Below are positions 1-8,936 of a DNA stretch of 64,000 nt, one piece after another. Each line of letters opens with the position of its first letter. Within the stretch, counting starts at the first letter, position 1. A program made the position numbers and the translations under genes. The stretch comes from Streptococcus sanguinis SK1 = NCTC 7863 (GTDB lineage: Bacteria; Bacillota; Bacilli; Lactobacillales; Streptococcaceae). The notes beneath the pieces were generated by a model that was not told the DNA's origin, ran no database searches, and saw only the letters and a list, made by a program, of their open reading frames with translations. The DNA is taken from assembly GCF_000194945.1 (NCBI RefSeq), contig NZ_GL878511.1, positions 124,001 through 188,000 of the forward strand. Reading direction: 5' to 3'.

Positions 1-234
1 AACCTTACTCCCAACATTTTCAGTATAAATATAAGATACTTCCAAAGATGCCCAATTTCTTTTATCATCAGGAATGAAGCTCTTAACTTGAACTTTTCCA
101 CTAAAATATTGAGCTTGGTAGCCTGCTTTTAGGCGACTTTCTAAATTTTTTATCCCCAAGAACCATAGCAGAAGCAGAGAAAGGAAAAAAAGGAATAATG
201 AAATAAAACCTCGGTATACTCTTTTAATCATCAT
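1..234 (-). CDS. Hypothetical membrane-anchored protein (3' part outside window)
   Basis: The reverse strand opens with ATGATG just after a GGGAGAA ribosome binding site and stays open to the window edge for about 78 codons. The first residues (MMIKRVYRGF) are basic and are followed by a very hydrophobic segment at about residues 10-25, so this is a signal anchor or signal peptide. The remaining visible part is soluble-looking, with no motif I recognise. The start overlaps the stop of the upstream gene (TGA within ATGATG), so the two are translationally coupled and probably work together. The C-terminal end lies beyond the window. Function unknown. Confidence 0.7.
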   Translation of the reverse strand, partial: MMIKRVYRGFISLFLFFLSLLLLWFLGIKNLESRLKAGYQAQYFSGKVQVKSFIPDDKRNWASLEVSYIYTENVGSKV

Positions 235-854
235 TTCTCCCCTCTTTTGACCCATGTAATCGCATCCTTACCGGTAATATCATCTTTAATTTCCCAGTCA
301 AATAGTTCTCTTAGTTCTTTCCTGCTAACTTTCTGAGTCCGGAGATTGATATAGAGCATTTGCTTTTCTCTAGTCCAAACTCCAACATAGTCATCATTAC
401 CATCGCCGTATAACTTTATTCTACCACTTAGCCCTACAAAACCTTGCTCATACGCAATCTTAAGCAAATCCATTGTCTCTTTTTTGATTCCTTTATGATC
501 AAAACGATAATAGTGAATTTTAAAGTACTCATGTTGATCTTTGGTATAACCTTCATCTTTTCTTGTTCTAGAATCTTGGAAAACTATATAATGACTCCCA
601 ATATCAATTGATTCATATTCATCCTTATCGAGAGGGCGTTTTAAGGAAGCAGACACAGACGGTATAGATATAATATAGTCAATTTCTACTATCCCCTGAT
701 TGTGGCCTACAGTAAGATAATTTTCTTTTAAAACTAGTTTTTCATTATAACTTTGGTACCAGAATCCACAGATAAAAATTGACAAGAAAAACACCACTAG
801 CCCGATCAAATGCACATGCCACATCTGCCATTTAAAGTTCTGAAATTTCTTCAT
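231..854 (-). CDS. Hypothetical single-pass membrane protein
   Basis: This is a 207-residue protein from MKKFQNFKW. I chose this start over an upstream in-frame one because CGAGGAGA sits about 7 bases before it. One transmembrane helix lies at about residues 14-33, followed by a charged extracytoplasmic domain of about 170 residues rich in Tyr, Asp and Lys. It resembles in layout (short cytoplasmic tail, one helix, beta-rich tail) the unknown protein at 13391-14374, but I cannot show homology. It is coupled to the partial gene downstream. No enzymatic motif was seen. Function unknown. Confidence 0.7.
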   Translation of the reverse strand: MKKFQNFKWQMWHVHLIGLVVFFLSIFICGFWYQSYNEKLVLKENYLTVGHNQGIVEIDYIISIPSVSASLKRPLDKDEYESIDIGSHYIVFQDSRTRKDEGYTKDQHEYFKIHYYRFDHKGIKKETMDLLKIAYEQGFVGLSGRIKLYGDGNDDYVGVWTREKQMLYINLRTQKVSRKELRELFDWEIKDDITGKDAITWVKRGEK

Positions 855-1241
855 CTGATTCTCCTCGTTTTCTGGATGCTTGATACTGAGCATTCATCCT
901 TTTCCAATCTATATTCTTCTTTTTATCCATCTTCCAATATTTTACCACGAATACTATCCCAAACAAATGGTTATTGGAATTTTTTATAAGATTTTAGAAA
1001 CTTTTCGATACTGCTGTTTATATATTACTTTTTTTAAAAAAGTCGGTCTTCTCTTGCTCCATCTTACATTTTATTCTACATTCTTAACTCTAATCCTCTC
1101 CCCACCAGCCTTTCTATCCTCTCCTTTCTCTGCTCTTTCCTTAAAGAAATGTTAACATTTTCTTAAAACTAACTTATATCAGGAACTTTTAAGCCGCAGT
1201 CTGTATACTTTCTAAAAATCATCTAAGAAAGAGGTATGGAT
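855..1241. promoter_or_regulatory. AT-rich intergenic region with likely promoter for the glycosyltransferase operon
   Basis: This 387-base gap separates divergent genes. A TATACT -10 candidate is at 1204-1209; no convincing -35 lies 17 bases upstream. AGAAAGAGG at 1226-1234 is the ribosome binding site of the gene that follows. A 91-codon open frame on the plus strand has no ribosome binding site and low-complexity content, so I do not call it a gene. I see no other structure. Confidence 0.4.
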
Positions 1242-2285
1242 ATGGATTATCTAGTGATTCCGGTCTATGAGCCTGATTATAATCTTATTAAGCTGATAAA
1301 AAAAATTCACCATAAAGGTGATTTTCATATTATTGTTATCGATGACGGCAGCTCATCTAAATGCCAGATAGTCTTTGAGCAGGCAGAGCAGTACGCGATC
1401 GTGCTCCGTCATCAGGTCAATCAAGGCAAGGGGCAAGCGCTGAAAACTGCTTTTACCTTTATCCAAGCACTTAAGAACTATGGCACGGTGGTAACAGCAG
1501 ATGCGGACGGCCAGCACAAGGTCTGGGATATTTTCCGCGTAGCGAGCAAAGCTTCTGAAAATCCCAATCGGCTGATTCTGGGAGCACGCGCCTTTACTGG
1601 CAAGGTGCCTCTGCGCAGCCGCTTCGGCAATAGTCTGACTCGGGCTCTCTTCAAGCTTCAGACTGGTGTGGGTGTCTCCGATACTCAGACAGGCTTACGA
1701 GCCTTTACGACCAACATGATTCCATTTATGCTAAAGGTAGAGGGGCAGCGCTATGAGTATGAAATGAACATGCTCCTAGAAGCCAGCAAGGAATATCCCA
1801 TTTTGGAAGTTCCCATTGAGACGGTCTATATTAATGACAATCAAGGCTCGCACTTCCGGCCGATTCGGGATGGGCTCATGATTTATAAAAATATATTCAA
1901 ATTTGCCCTGACTTCTCTCAGCAGTTTCGTCGTTGACTACATCGTCTATGCTCTGGCTCTCTTGTTTTTAGCCGCTGTGCCAACCAGCCTGAGAATTCTT
2001 CTAGCTAACGGGATTGCTCGCGTAACCAGCTCAATCTTTAACTATTCGACCAATAAAAGGCTGGTCTTTAAGAACGACGATAGTATACTCAAGACAGGAA
2101 CTGGCTATTTCAGCCTAGCTGTAGTGCTCTTTATCCTAGATACACTGCTGATTCGCCTCTTCTACGCTGTCTTTGGTCTCAATCTTCTGATTGTCAAAAT
2201 CATCGTTGGCATCTTGCTCTTCACCGTCTCCTGGATGGTCCAAAAGAGATTTATTTTTAAGGAAAGGACACACACCGCATCATGA
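1242..2285 (+). CDS. Family 2 glycosyltransferase fused to a GtrA-like membrane domain
   Basis: The N-terminal half is a GT-A glycosyltransferase of the polyprenyl-phosphate (DPM1-like) type. It has VIPVYEPD near the start, VIDDGSSS for nucleotide binding, and TADADGQH carrying the DXD-type metal site. The C-terminal part, from about residue 215, has four hydrophobic segments typical of the GtrA family, which is thought to help move lipid-linked sugars across the membrane. Such proteins normally make or flip undecaprenyl-phosphate sugars used to decorate wall polymers. The start at 1242 has the AGAAAGAGG site 7 bases upstream; an ATG at 1236 is too close to it. It overlaps the next gene by four bases (ATGA), so they are coupled. 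Confidence 0.88.
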   Translation: MDYLVIPVYEPDYNLIKLIKKIHHKGDFHIIVIDDGSSSKCQIVFEQAEQYAIVLRHQVNQGKGQALKTAFTFIQALKNYGTVVTADADGQHKVWDIFRVASKASENPNRLILGARAFTGKVPLRSRFGNSLTRALFKLQTGVGVSDTQTGLRAFTTNMIPFMLKVEGQRYEYEMNMLLEASKEYPILEVPIETVYINDNQGSHFRPIRDGLMIYKNIFKFALTSLSSFVVDYIVYALALLFLAAVPTSLRILLANGIARVTSSIFNYSTNKRLVFKNDDSILKTGTGYFSLAVVLFILDTLLIRLFYAVFGLNLLIVKIIVGILLFTVSWMVQKRFIFKERTHTAS

Positions 2286-3193
2286 AATTTTTAAAGAAAC
2301 GCTATGCCTATGCCTCCATCTTCGGGCTGCTTCTGACAGCTTCTTTCAGCTACTCCATGCTGAAAACCTTCGTCATCGCAGAGACCATTTCCACGGTTTC
2401 AAGCGCAAGTTCGTCGTCCGATGCCGAGGCTGCCAGCAAGGCTGCGGAAACAGCGACTGTAACGGACACCAGCTATTCAGATGACAACATTTCGGTCACG
2501 CTAACTGAAAAGACCGTCAGCAACACCCAAGTCTACATCGCCGATGTGACCGTCAGCTCATCAGAATATCTGAAAACGGCCTTTGCCCAAAATACCTACG
2601 GAAACAATGTCACCGCCAAGACCTCGGAAACGGCGGCCAACAACAATGCTATCCTAGCGGTTAACGGCGACTACTATGGAGCCAACACAACTGGCTATGT
2701 CATCCGCAATGGCATCGTCTACCGCGATACCGTCCGAGAAGACTCCAGCAATGGTGATTTGGCTATTTACAAAGACGGCTCCTTCAAGATTATCTATGAA
2801 GACCAAGTCTCTGCTGATCAACTGGTCAAAGACGGTGTGGTCAATCTCTTGGCCTTCGGCCCATCTCTTGTAGAAAATGGTGAGATTGTCGTTGATACCA
2901 ACTCAGAAGTCGGCCAGTCCATGTCTTCCAATCCTCGGACTGCTATCGGTATCATTGATGAAAACCACTACATTATCATCGTTTCAGACGGACGGACCTC
3001 AGAAAGCGAGGGACTTTCCCTCTACCAGTTGGCAGAAATCATGAAATCTTACGGTGTCAAGACCGCCTACAACCTTGATGGCGGCGGCTCCTCTACACTT
3101 TACTTTAACGGTCAGGTCATTAACAAACCTACAACCAACGGAAATACTATCTCAGAAAGGTCGGTGAGTGATATTGTCTACATCGGTTACTAA
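2282..3193 (+). CDS. Exported phosphodiester glycosidase family protein (NAGPA-like)
   Basis: The 303-residue product has a basic N-terminus and one hydrophobic segment (about residues 8-30), so it is exported or membrane-anchored. A Ser/Ala-rich linker follows. The rest matches the phosphodiester glycosidase domain (NAGPA, formerly DUF2233) found in exopolysaccharide-related proteins: AVNGDYY, GPSLVENG, NPRTAIG and the diagnostic YNLDGGGSSTLY near the end. Family members cleave sugar-1-phosphodiester bonds. With the upstream glycosyltransferase-GtrA protein this suggests trimming or modification of a surface glycan; the substrate is unknown. Confidence 0.85.
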   Translation: MKFLKKRYAYASIFGLLLTASFSYSMLKTFVIAETISTVSSASSSSDAEAASKAAETATVTDTSYSDDNISVTLTEKTVSNTQVYIADVTVSSSEYLKTAFAQNTYGNNVTAKTSETAANNNAILAVNGDYYGANTTGYVIRNGIVYRDTVREDSSNGDLAIYKDGSFKIIYEDQVSADQLVKDGVVNLLAFGPSLVENGEIVVDTNSEVGQSMSSNPRTAIGIIDENHYIIIVSDGRTSESEGLSLYQLAEIMKSYGVKTAYNLDGGGSSTLYFNGQVINKPTTNGNTISERSVSDIVYIGY

Positions 3194-3629
3194 TCCCAGC
3201 AAAAAACGTTTTAGAAAAACAGCCCTTATCTACGCCCTATTAACTATTTTCTTCTTTGCTTTCAGCAGAATCTATGAATCCTTCAGCTTCGGCGAAACAT
3301 CTAGCCACATGCACTACCTCTTTGTCATTCCTCTAGCGGGCGGCATCCTCCTCCTGCTCTTTATGAAGGTCACCCCTAATCTCTCTCGGCTCAGCCTCAA
3401 CCTCTGGAACTCAGCTGTAGCCATCATGACAGCCGGTATGCTCTTCCGTGGCATCGTCAACCTATCTGGCCGCTCCACGACGCTGGATATGCCCTACTGG
3501 TATGTGGGAGCAGCCTTTGTAGCTCTGACACTACTATCTATCGTCTTTACTCGCAGTGAGTGGAAGGTAGAAGGGGAAATCAGCAAAAAGAAAAAAGAAT
3601 TTACATATACTGAACTTAGAAGAACATAA
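3168..3629 (+). CDS. Small multi-pass membrane protein, third gene of the glycan operon
   Basis: This 153-residue protein has a GTG start at 3168, 7 bases after AGAAAGG, so it overlaps the upstream gene by 26 bases. Four hydrophobic segments are visible (about residues 18-34, 46-60, 80-97 and 109-125), followed by a Lys-rich cytoplasmic tail. I do not recognise the family. The tight overlap with the glycosidase gene argues for a role in the same surface-glycan pathway. Confidence 0.75.
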   Translation: MILSTSVTNPSKKRFRKTALIYALLTIFFFAFSRIYESFSFGETSSHMHYLFVIPLAGGILLLLFMKVTPNLSRLSLNLWNSAVAIMTAGMLFRGIVNLSGRSTTLDMPYWYVGAAFVALTLLSIVFTRSEWKVEGEISKKKKEFTYTELRRT

Positions 3630-3636
3630 AAAATTC

Positions 3637-3662
3637 ATCCCCTCCAGTTAGCTGAAGGGGAT
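3637..3662. terminator. Hairpin after the glycan operon
   Basis: ATCCCCT pairs with AGGGGAT around an inner CAG/CTG pair. There is no T-run on the plus side, but an A-run upstream would give a T-run on the reverse strand. It is probably a weak or factor-assisted end of the operon. Confidence 0.45.
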
Positions 3663-3712
3663 AAGTTCAATGTCAAATTATTATAAAATTAGATAATAAT
3701 GCAAAAAACTTA

Positions 3713-3743
3713 TTGACATAAACATGTTTCTGTATTATATATA
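3713..3743 (+). promoter_or_regulatory. Sigma-A promoter of the Jag-N membrane protein gene
   Basis: A consensus TTGACA is at 3713-3718. An AT-rich -10 region starts at 3735 (TTATAT, spacing 16). Confidence 0.6.
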
Positions 3744-3790
3744 GTATCAGAGATTTATATAAATTTAAATTGAAAAAGGTGGGAGATATT

Positions 3791-4825
3791 ATGACTATAT
3801 ATAAAGGAAAAACGACTGAGGATGCAATTGAAAAAGGTTTAAAAGATTTAGCACTTGATAAAAATAAAGTTAAAATCGAAGTTAAACATCAAGGAAATAC
3901 TGGAGTCTTTGGTTTATTTGCCAGTGAAGCTATAGTAGATATTAGGCCACTTACTGAAAAAGAAATTCAGCATAAAAAGTATCAGAAAATTTTTATGATT
4001 GTTGGAGTAACAATTGCAATAGTTGCTTTTGTTTGTATCGGTATTTTTTCGTCTTCTAAAGAAAATTCTAACGAGCTTTCTTTACCAATAGAGTCAGAAA
4101 ACATTAATCAAAAAAATTATAAAGTGATTGTTAGTCAACTAGAGGATACTGGTTTTACAAATGTGAAAACTGAGAAAATTGAAGATCTTATCAACGGCTG
4201 GCTTATAAAAGATGGACAAATTGAAAGTGTATCTATTCAAGGAAAGACGGAGTTTCAAAAGGGAGAAAAAATTCCTAAAAATGCTCATATTACAGTCACC
4301 TATCACACTTTTAAAAAAGAGGAAAAGAATCAAGAAGGTAATAAAAAAAAGGAAAATTCCAGTTCCTCTTCAATTGATACTAAATCTTCTTCTAGCTCTT
4401 CCGAATCTTCCTCAAGCTCATCTGAATCATCAAAAAAACCTGAACCACAAACTATCACTCCTGACAACAATCCAGAATTTGCTGCCATCTTACAGACTGA
4501 AGATCCAACAGCAATTTCTTCCTTCGTTCAAAAATACAAAGGCAAGACAGTAGAATTTAATGGTTATATTGCTTATTTAAATCCTCATGCTAATTATAAA
4601 ACTCGCTATGATATTCTAATTTATGCAGGTGATTATCCTGGACCTGATCTTGCTACTCCTGGCCCAGCTTTTCAATTTAATGATGTTGTTCCGACCTCAA
4701 TATTTAAAAATTTTAGTGGAGATGGAGTTGGCATTGGACAAAATATGCATATAAAGGCTAGTGTGAGAGAGTTTACTAAAGGTGAGCTTCTGATTCTTGA
4801 CCCAGTCGAAGTAACAGAACGATGA
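3791..4825 (+). CDS. Membrane protein with N-terminal Jag-N-like domain and DUF4839-like C-terminus
   Basis: The start at 3791 follows GGTGGGAG; a start at 3770 would lie upstream of that site. Residues 1-50 (IYKGKTTEDAIEKGLKDL, then GNTGVFGLF) match the Jag-N fold of the SpoIIIJ-associated RNA-binding protein, with its typical G-x-x-G-hydrophobic end. One transmembrane helix follows at about residues 66-88. Next comes a repeat-like module (VIVSQLEDTGFTNVKTEKI, then ITVTYHTF), a low-complexity Ser/Lys/Glu linker, and a C-terminal domain resembling DUF4839 of actinobacterial and firmicute proteins. The topology puts the Jag-N part in the cytoplasm and the rest outside. Function unknown; the family assignments are from recognition only. 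Confidence 0.75.
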   Translation: MTIYKGKTTEDAIEKGLKDLALDKNKVKIEVKHQGNTGVFGLFASEAIVDIRPLTEKEIQHKKYQKIFMIVGVTIAIVAFVCIGIFSSSKENSNELSLPIESENINQKNYKVIVSQLEDTGFTNVKTEKIEDLINGWLIKDGQIESVSIQGKTEFQKGEKIPKNAHITVTYHTFKKEEKNQEGNKKKENSSSSSIDTKSSSSSSESSSSSSESSKKPEPQTITPDNNPEFAAILQTEDPTAISSFVQKYKGKTVEFNGYIAYLNPHANYKTRYDILIYAGDYPGPDLATPGPAFQFNDVVPTSIFKNFSGDGVGIGQNMHIKASVREFTKGELLILDPVEVTER

Positions 4826-4851
4826 TACAGTTAGTTTTATCTTTGTATAAT

Positions 4852-4886
4852 AAAAATCTGGTTTCTCTATAAGAAACCAGATTTTT
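4852..4886. terminator. Bidirectional terminator
   Basis: A 15-bp stem (AAAAATCTGGTTTCT and its complement) encloses a short loop. T-runs lie on both strands, between convergent genes. Confidence 0.9.
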
Positions 4887-5491
4887 CATTCACACTCATA
4901 CACACTCCCCGTCAGAGGGTCAATAACTTCTGCCAGCCTAAAATAGCCCTTCTCATAATGGTAATGGCAGATGGCGCAGTTGCCAAAGCGTACCTTGGGG
5001 TCCAGGGCTTGAGCTGCAATCTTGAGATAGAAGGCCCACATGGCACCGCCATGGCTGACGGCCAAGACTGGCTCTGCTCCTGCCTGCTCCATGACCTCAG
5101 TCAGAGTGACCAGCATGCGCTCACCGACTTGGTCCACACCTTCTCCGCCATAGGAAACGAAGAGGTCTTCAAAAGAGGTAGCTCCTGGTCGAAATTTCGG
5201 CTGCAGACGTTCAGGCTGAGCCTCAAAAAGACCAAAGTTCCATTCTTTAATGCCCTTAAGGCGAGTGTAGTCGGTTCGACCAGAGACAAGTTCCAGCGTA
5301 TCAGAAGCTTGCTCCTGAGTGGACGAATAGAGCTGACCAAAACGAATGCCCCGCTCTTTCAAATAAGTTCCTGCCTGGTGTGCCTGATCCTGTCCCAGTT
5401 CAGTCAGAGGGGAGTCACAAGCTCCCTGCACCAAGCCTTCTTGATTGAAAAAGGTTTGCCCATGCCGCATCAGATAAAGTGTTTTTGCCAT
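4886..5491 (-). CDS. Histidine phosphatase family protein (phosphoglycerate-mutase-like)
   Basis: This 201-residue protein carries the phosphohistidine motif LMRHGQT at residues 7-13 and the second catalytic histidine in VSHGGA. The conserved acidic residue of the family is in KEWNFGLFE. The length fits cofactor-independent broad-specificity phosphatases rather than glycolytic mutase. ATG at 5491 lies 9 bases from AAGGAG; a TTG directly before it is a less likely start. It follows the HAD phosphatase gene by 14 bases, so the two form an operon of small-molecule phosphatases. The substrate is not predictable. Confidence 0.88.
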   Translation of the reverse strand: MAKTLYLMRHGQTFFNQEGLVQGACDSPLTELGQDQAHQAGTYLKERGIRFGQLYSSTQEQASDTLELVSGRTDYTRLKGIKEWNFGLFEAQPERLQPKFRPGATSFEDLFVSYGGEGVDQVGERMLVTLTEVMEQAGAEPVLAVSHGGAMWAFYLKIAAQALDPKVRFGNCAICHYHYEKGYFRLAEVIDPLTGSVYECE

Positions 5492-5505
5492 CAATCATCT
5501 CTCCT

Positions 5506-6347
5506 TTAGATGAGTTCTAACTTTTCAAAGGCCTTGTAGAGACCGTCTTGGCTGACCGAGTCTGTCACCAGATCAGCCATGGCCTTGATTTCCGCTCCGC
5601 CATTTCCCATAGCGACCCCGACCTGACAATAGTCCAGCATAGGAATATCAACCTTGGCATCGCCAAAAGCCAGAGTATCTGCCCTGTCAGCATCCAGATG
5701 CTTCAGGAGAAGCTCAATGGCATGCGCTTTGGTAATGTCTTTGACGCCCAAGTCACCAAAGAGAGCATGCTCGTCCTTTCCTCCCCAAGTACCTGCCTTA
5801 AGTTCAGGAAAAGCTGACTTAGAGTCCAGATGGTCTTGATAGCTTCTGAGAATAAAGCTGACTTTGTTCAGGTCGTCCCGGTAGATCTCCCCACCATAAA
5901 CCAGGCCATGAAGAGCTTCTTCAGCCTCCATATTTACTACTTTTTCTGGATTGACACCTTTTCCAAGTACATAGGTCCGAAGCACTGGTCGTGCTGCTTC
6001 GCGGAAGCCTTTGCTTGCAAAGAGACCGTTATTACTCTCTAGGTAAAACTCTAGCTCCCGCTCCTGAAGCCAGTCGACTAGCCTTTTAGCGACATCTCGC
6101 GGAATCAGTTGGTGCAGAATAACCTCCCCCTCATGCTCCACATAGGAGCCGTTGCCCCCAATCATGCCATCAAAGCCAATATCCCAAATTTCCGGCGGCA
6201 TCTCAGCCTGCTGCGACCTGTGCAGACATAGACCAGATGGCCCTTTTCCCGTGCCTTGCGAATGGCGACCACAGCAGACTCCGGTATATGATTATCATAG
6301 TCGATGATGGTACCGTCCACATCCAGAAAGATGATTTTTCTCGTCAT
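5506..6347 (-). pseudogene. Cof-type HAD phosphatase broken by a one-base deletion
   Basis: The 5' part (MTRKIIFLDVDGTIIDYDNH, catalytic DVDGT) is in one frame and the rest, from MPPEIWDIGFDG to the C-terminus, in another. The second part holds the later HAD motifs (LAFGDAKVDIPML). The reading joins perfectly if one G is restored on the plus strand between 6210 and 6211 (coding ...GGTCGCAGC then CAGGCTGAG). Everything else is intact for a protein of about 280 residues, so the change is recent or a sequencing error. The start at 6347 follows AAAAAGGGG. The downstream phosphatase is probably cotranscribed. Confidence 0.85.
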
Positions 6348-6523
6348 AAAGCCCCTTTTTCTCATGATTTTCCTCGCATTTGCCGAATGCTTTCTTCATT
6401 TTTTACAAATTCTCTCACTTTTGGCCAATATTATTTTACGAACTCTTCATCCTATTATATATCTTTTTGAAAGCCTTTTCTTATAGAATTATCAGAGATA
6501 ATGGTACTATCCTTTTCTCTCAG

Positions 6524-6577
6524 AGAAAAAACAAGAAGGACAGCTTTTAATCAGCTTGTTCCTTCTGCTTTTTTTAT
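6524..6577 (-). terminator. Terminator of aga
   Basis: On the reverse strand, AGAAGGA with an inner AGC pairs with GCT and TCCTTCT, followed by TGTTTTTT. The plus strand also has a T-run, so it may work in both directions. Confidence 0.75.
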
Positions 6578-6589
6578 TTCCCATCTTAT

Positions 6590-8824
6590 CTACTCATCCT
6601 CTGCTTCAAACAGCCAGAGTTTGGAATCAAAGTCATAGCTTGGCTTTTGCTCAGAATCCTCCAGTAACTGACCGCTGGAAGTGTCCGTGGTGACCAGTCC
6701 AACTCGCATAAGCTCAGCCCCAGTATAGCTACGCCCCTCTAGCCGATAGACCTTATCCACAGCCAGTCCTTTCAATTGCAAACGCTGATGAGAGCGATTG
6801 ACTTGATTGAGGACCTTGAAAGTGCCTAAAAGTGCGGTGTTCTGATCCTGACTGACAAGCATCCAAGCTGTCTGCCCATCTCCCTTAAATGGCGACTGCA
6901 ATCGATAAAAAGTTCCATTATGAATCAGCTCTCGATGGCGTTTGTAAAAAGCTATCTGTTCCCTGACTTCAGCCAATTCTTCTGGGCTTAGCTGATTAAG
7001 ATCCAGCTCATAGCCAAAGGAACCGAAAAAGGCGACATTGCCCCGCGTCTTCAACGGAGTCAGACGGTTGGTCTGGTGATTGGGCACGATGGAGACATGA
7101 ACCCCCATGGACGAAAGCGGATAGATAAGGCTGGTCCCGTACTGAATCTTCAAGCGCTCGATAGCATCCGAATCATCACTAGTCCAAGCCTGAGGAGCAT
7201 AATAGAGCATACCTGGATCAAAGCGGCCTCCACCTGAAGAGCATGATTCAAATAACAAGCTTGGATACCGACTGATTAAACGCTCATACAAGTCATAAAC
7301 ACCCAAGACATAGCGGTGAAAAATCTCTCCTTGCTGATCGGCTGGCCAAGCAGCTGAGAAGACATCCGTCAGAGGGCGATTCATATCCCATTTGATATAA
7401 TCCAGCTGCGCTTCCTCGATAACCGCTGATAGACGCTCAAAAATCTCATCCACTACTTCCGGCCGAGAATAGTCCAAAACAAACTGGTTCCGACCATGGT
7501 GGGGCTGTCTATCTGGCACTGCCAGCAGCCAGTCAGGATGAGTTCGGTAGAGTTGGCTGTCCTTATTGACCATTTCCGGCTCAAACCAAAGACCAAACTT
7601 CATGCCTAAACCGTGAATTCGCTCTGCTAGCGAGCCCAGCCCCTGCGGCAGCCTTTCTGGATTGACAAACCAATCACCCAGCCCAGCACGATCGTTAGTC
7701 CGCTGGCCAAACCAGCCATCATCTAACACAAAGAGCTCCACCCCTACTTCCTGAGCCTTTTCAGCAAGCTCCAGCAGCTGATCCTCACTAAAGTCAAAAT
7801 AGGTAGCTTCCCAGTTATTGATGAGAACAGGACGCACTCGCTCGCGCCAGTAGCCCCTAGCTAGACGTCGACGAAATAGCTGATGAAAGACTTGACTCAT
7901 GCCATTGAGGCCCTGCTCAGAATATACCAGCAGAGCTTCTGGACTGGTAAAGGACTGGCCCGCAGCCAGCTTCCACTCAAAACCGAAAGGATTGATGCCT
8001 ATCTGCAGCCGAGTCACATCATAGGTGTCCACCTCAGCCTGAATGAGAAAATTACCTGAGTACACCAAGGCCGCTCCTAGCACTGGACCTGAATACTCTG
8101 TTGTTTCCGCTCGCTTGAGAGCTACAAAAGGATTGTGGTGGGGACTGGAAATGCCGCGGGTTGACTCAATGGACTGAATCCCCTGCTGAAGCGGCCGCTC
8201 CTTGATATGGCGTTCCCGGGCCCATGCTCCCGATAGCTGCGGCCAGTCATAATCAGCATCTGGCAGATCCAGCGACAGACTAGCTAGGGATTCCAAATAG
8301 CAAGTTTCCCTGCCTTGATTAATCACTTTGCTGGAACGAGCTATAACCGGCCAATCAGCAAATATCGTATAAAACAGCTGAACTTCCACTTCTGTCAACT
8401 CATCTCGCAGGGTTAGAATAAGAGTCTTAGCCTCCGTTTGAGCCTCTGTATAAGTAGCTGGCAGCCCCTCTAAAGCTGGCTTACCATCTACTATCTGATG
8501 ACTGACATAGACAAAGTCAGTAATGCGCGAGCCATTTCCCTGCCGCAGACAGATATCGGGATGGCGAAAATCTGTCGTGCCGTATTCTGGAAATTCCTGC
8601 CGCACATGCTCCAAAGAATAGCGTAAATCCCCTTCTTTTCGATAGGTTGTCATGGGCCGATGCTGCAGCTCCACCAGATAAGAATAATCCCGCTCTGGTA
8701 CCGCCGCTCCGTAGTAAAGTTGCAAGAGTTTACCATCCTCCGAAACCCGAAAGATATAAGAAATCTCGCCATTAGTCAGATGAAATTGCCTGCACTCTTC
8801 GTTAAACAAAATACTCGCCTTATT
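6590..8824 (-). CDS. aga: Alpha-galactosidase, GH36
   Basis: This 744-residue enzyme hydrolyses terminal alpha-1,6-galactosides such as melibiose and raffinose. An N-terminal beta-sandwich precedes the catalytic barrel, which carries LFVLDDGWFG, the nucleophile Asp in YIKWDMNR and the acid/base Asp in WTSDDSDAIERL. The SCSSGGGRFD substrate-binding loop is also present, and the length is normal for GH36. The start at 8824 follows AAAGGAGAAGACC. There is no signal peptide, so substrate must be imported. The AraC regulator directly upstream fits the msm/raf layout, but the sugar ABC transporter genes usually next to it (msmEFGK) are absent here. Confidence 0.95.
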   Translation of the reverse strand, partial: NKASILFNEECRQFHLTNGEISYIFRVSEDGKLLQLYYGAAVPERDYSYLVELQHRPMTTYRKEGDLRYSLEHVRQEFPEYGTTDFRHPDICLRQGNGSRITDFVYVSHQIVDGKPALEGLPATYTEAQTEAKTLILTLRDELTEVEVQLFYTIFADWPVIARSSKVINQGRETCYLESLASLSLDLPDADYDWPQLSGAWARERHIKERPLQQGIQSIESTRGISSPHHNPFVALKRAETTEYSGPVLGAALVYSGNFLIQAEVDTYDVTRLQIGINPFGFEWKLAAGQSFTSPEALLVYSEQGLNGMSQVFHQLFRRRLARGYWRERVRPVLINNWEATYFDFSEDQLLELAEKAQEVGVELFVLDDGWFGQRTNDRAGLGDWFVNPERLPQGLGSLAERIHGLGMKFGLWFEPEMVNKDSQLYRTHPDWLLAVPDRQPHHGRNQFVLDYSRPEVVDEIFERLSAVIEEAQLDYIKWDMNRPLTDVFSAAWPADQQGEIFHRYVLGVYDLYERLISRYPSLLFESCSSGGGRFDPGMLYYAPQAWTSDDSDAIERLKIQYGTSLIYPLSSMGVHVSIVPNHQTNRLTPLKTRGNVAFFGSFGYELDLNQLSPEELAEVREQIAFYKRHRELIHNGTFYRLQSPFKGDGQTAWMLVSQDQNTALLGTFKVLNQVNRSHQRLQLKGLAVDKVYRLEGRSYTGAELMRVGLVTTDTSSGQLLEDSEQKPSYDFDSKLWLFEAEDE

Positions 8825-8869
8825 CATGGTCTTCTCCTTTTCACAGTCTGCAATCAAACTTCCACTTTC

Positions 8870-8905
8870 ATTATAAAAAAGGCCACCCCTTTTGGTAAGC
8901 CTTTC
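8870..8905 (-). promoter_or_regulatory. Regulator terminator overlapping the aga promoter
   Basis: Reverse strand: AAAGGC..ACC pairs with GGTGGCCTTT, followed by TTTTTT, ending the AraC gene. The same bases hold a promoter: TTACCA (8893-8898), 17-base gap, TATAAT (8870-8875). The terminator T-run flows into the -10 box. Confidence 0.65.
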
Positions 8906-8936
8906 TTTCTAGTATTATTTATCCAAATGTGACTTT

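Noticed and set aside
880..1155. 91-codon plus-strand open frame
   Set aside because: No ribosome binding site, low-complexity Leu/Phe/Ser content and overlap with the start region of the divergent gene.
2191..2484. 97-codon frame across the glycosyltransferase-glycosidase junction
   Set aside because: Out of frame with two well-supported genes; a shadow.
4958..5509. 183-codon plus-strand frame opposite the histidine phosphatase
   Set aside because: Antisense to a gene with clear catalytic motifs; no ribosome binding site.
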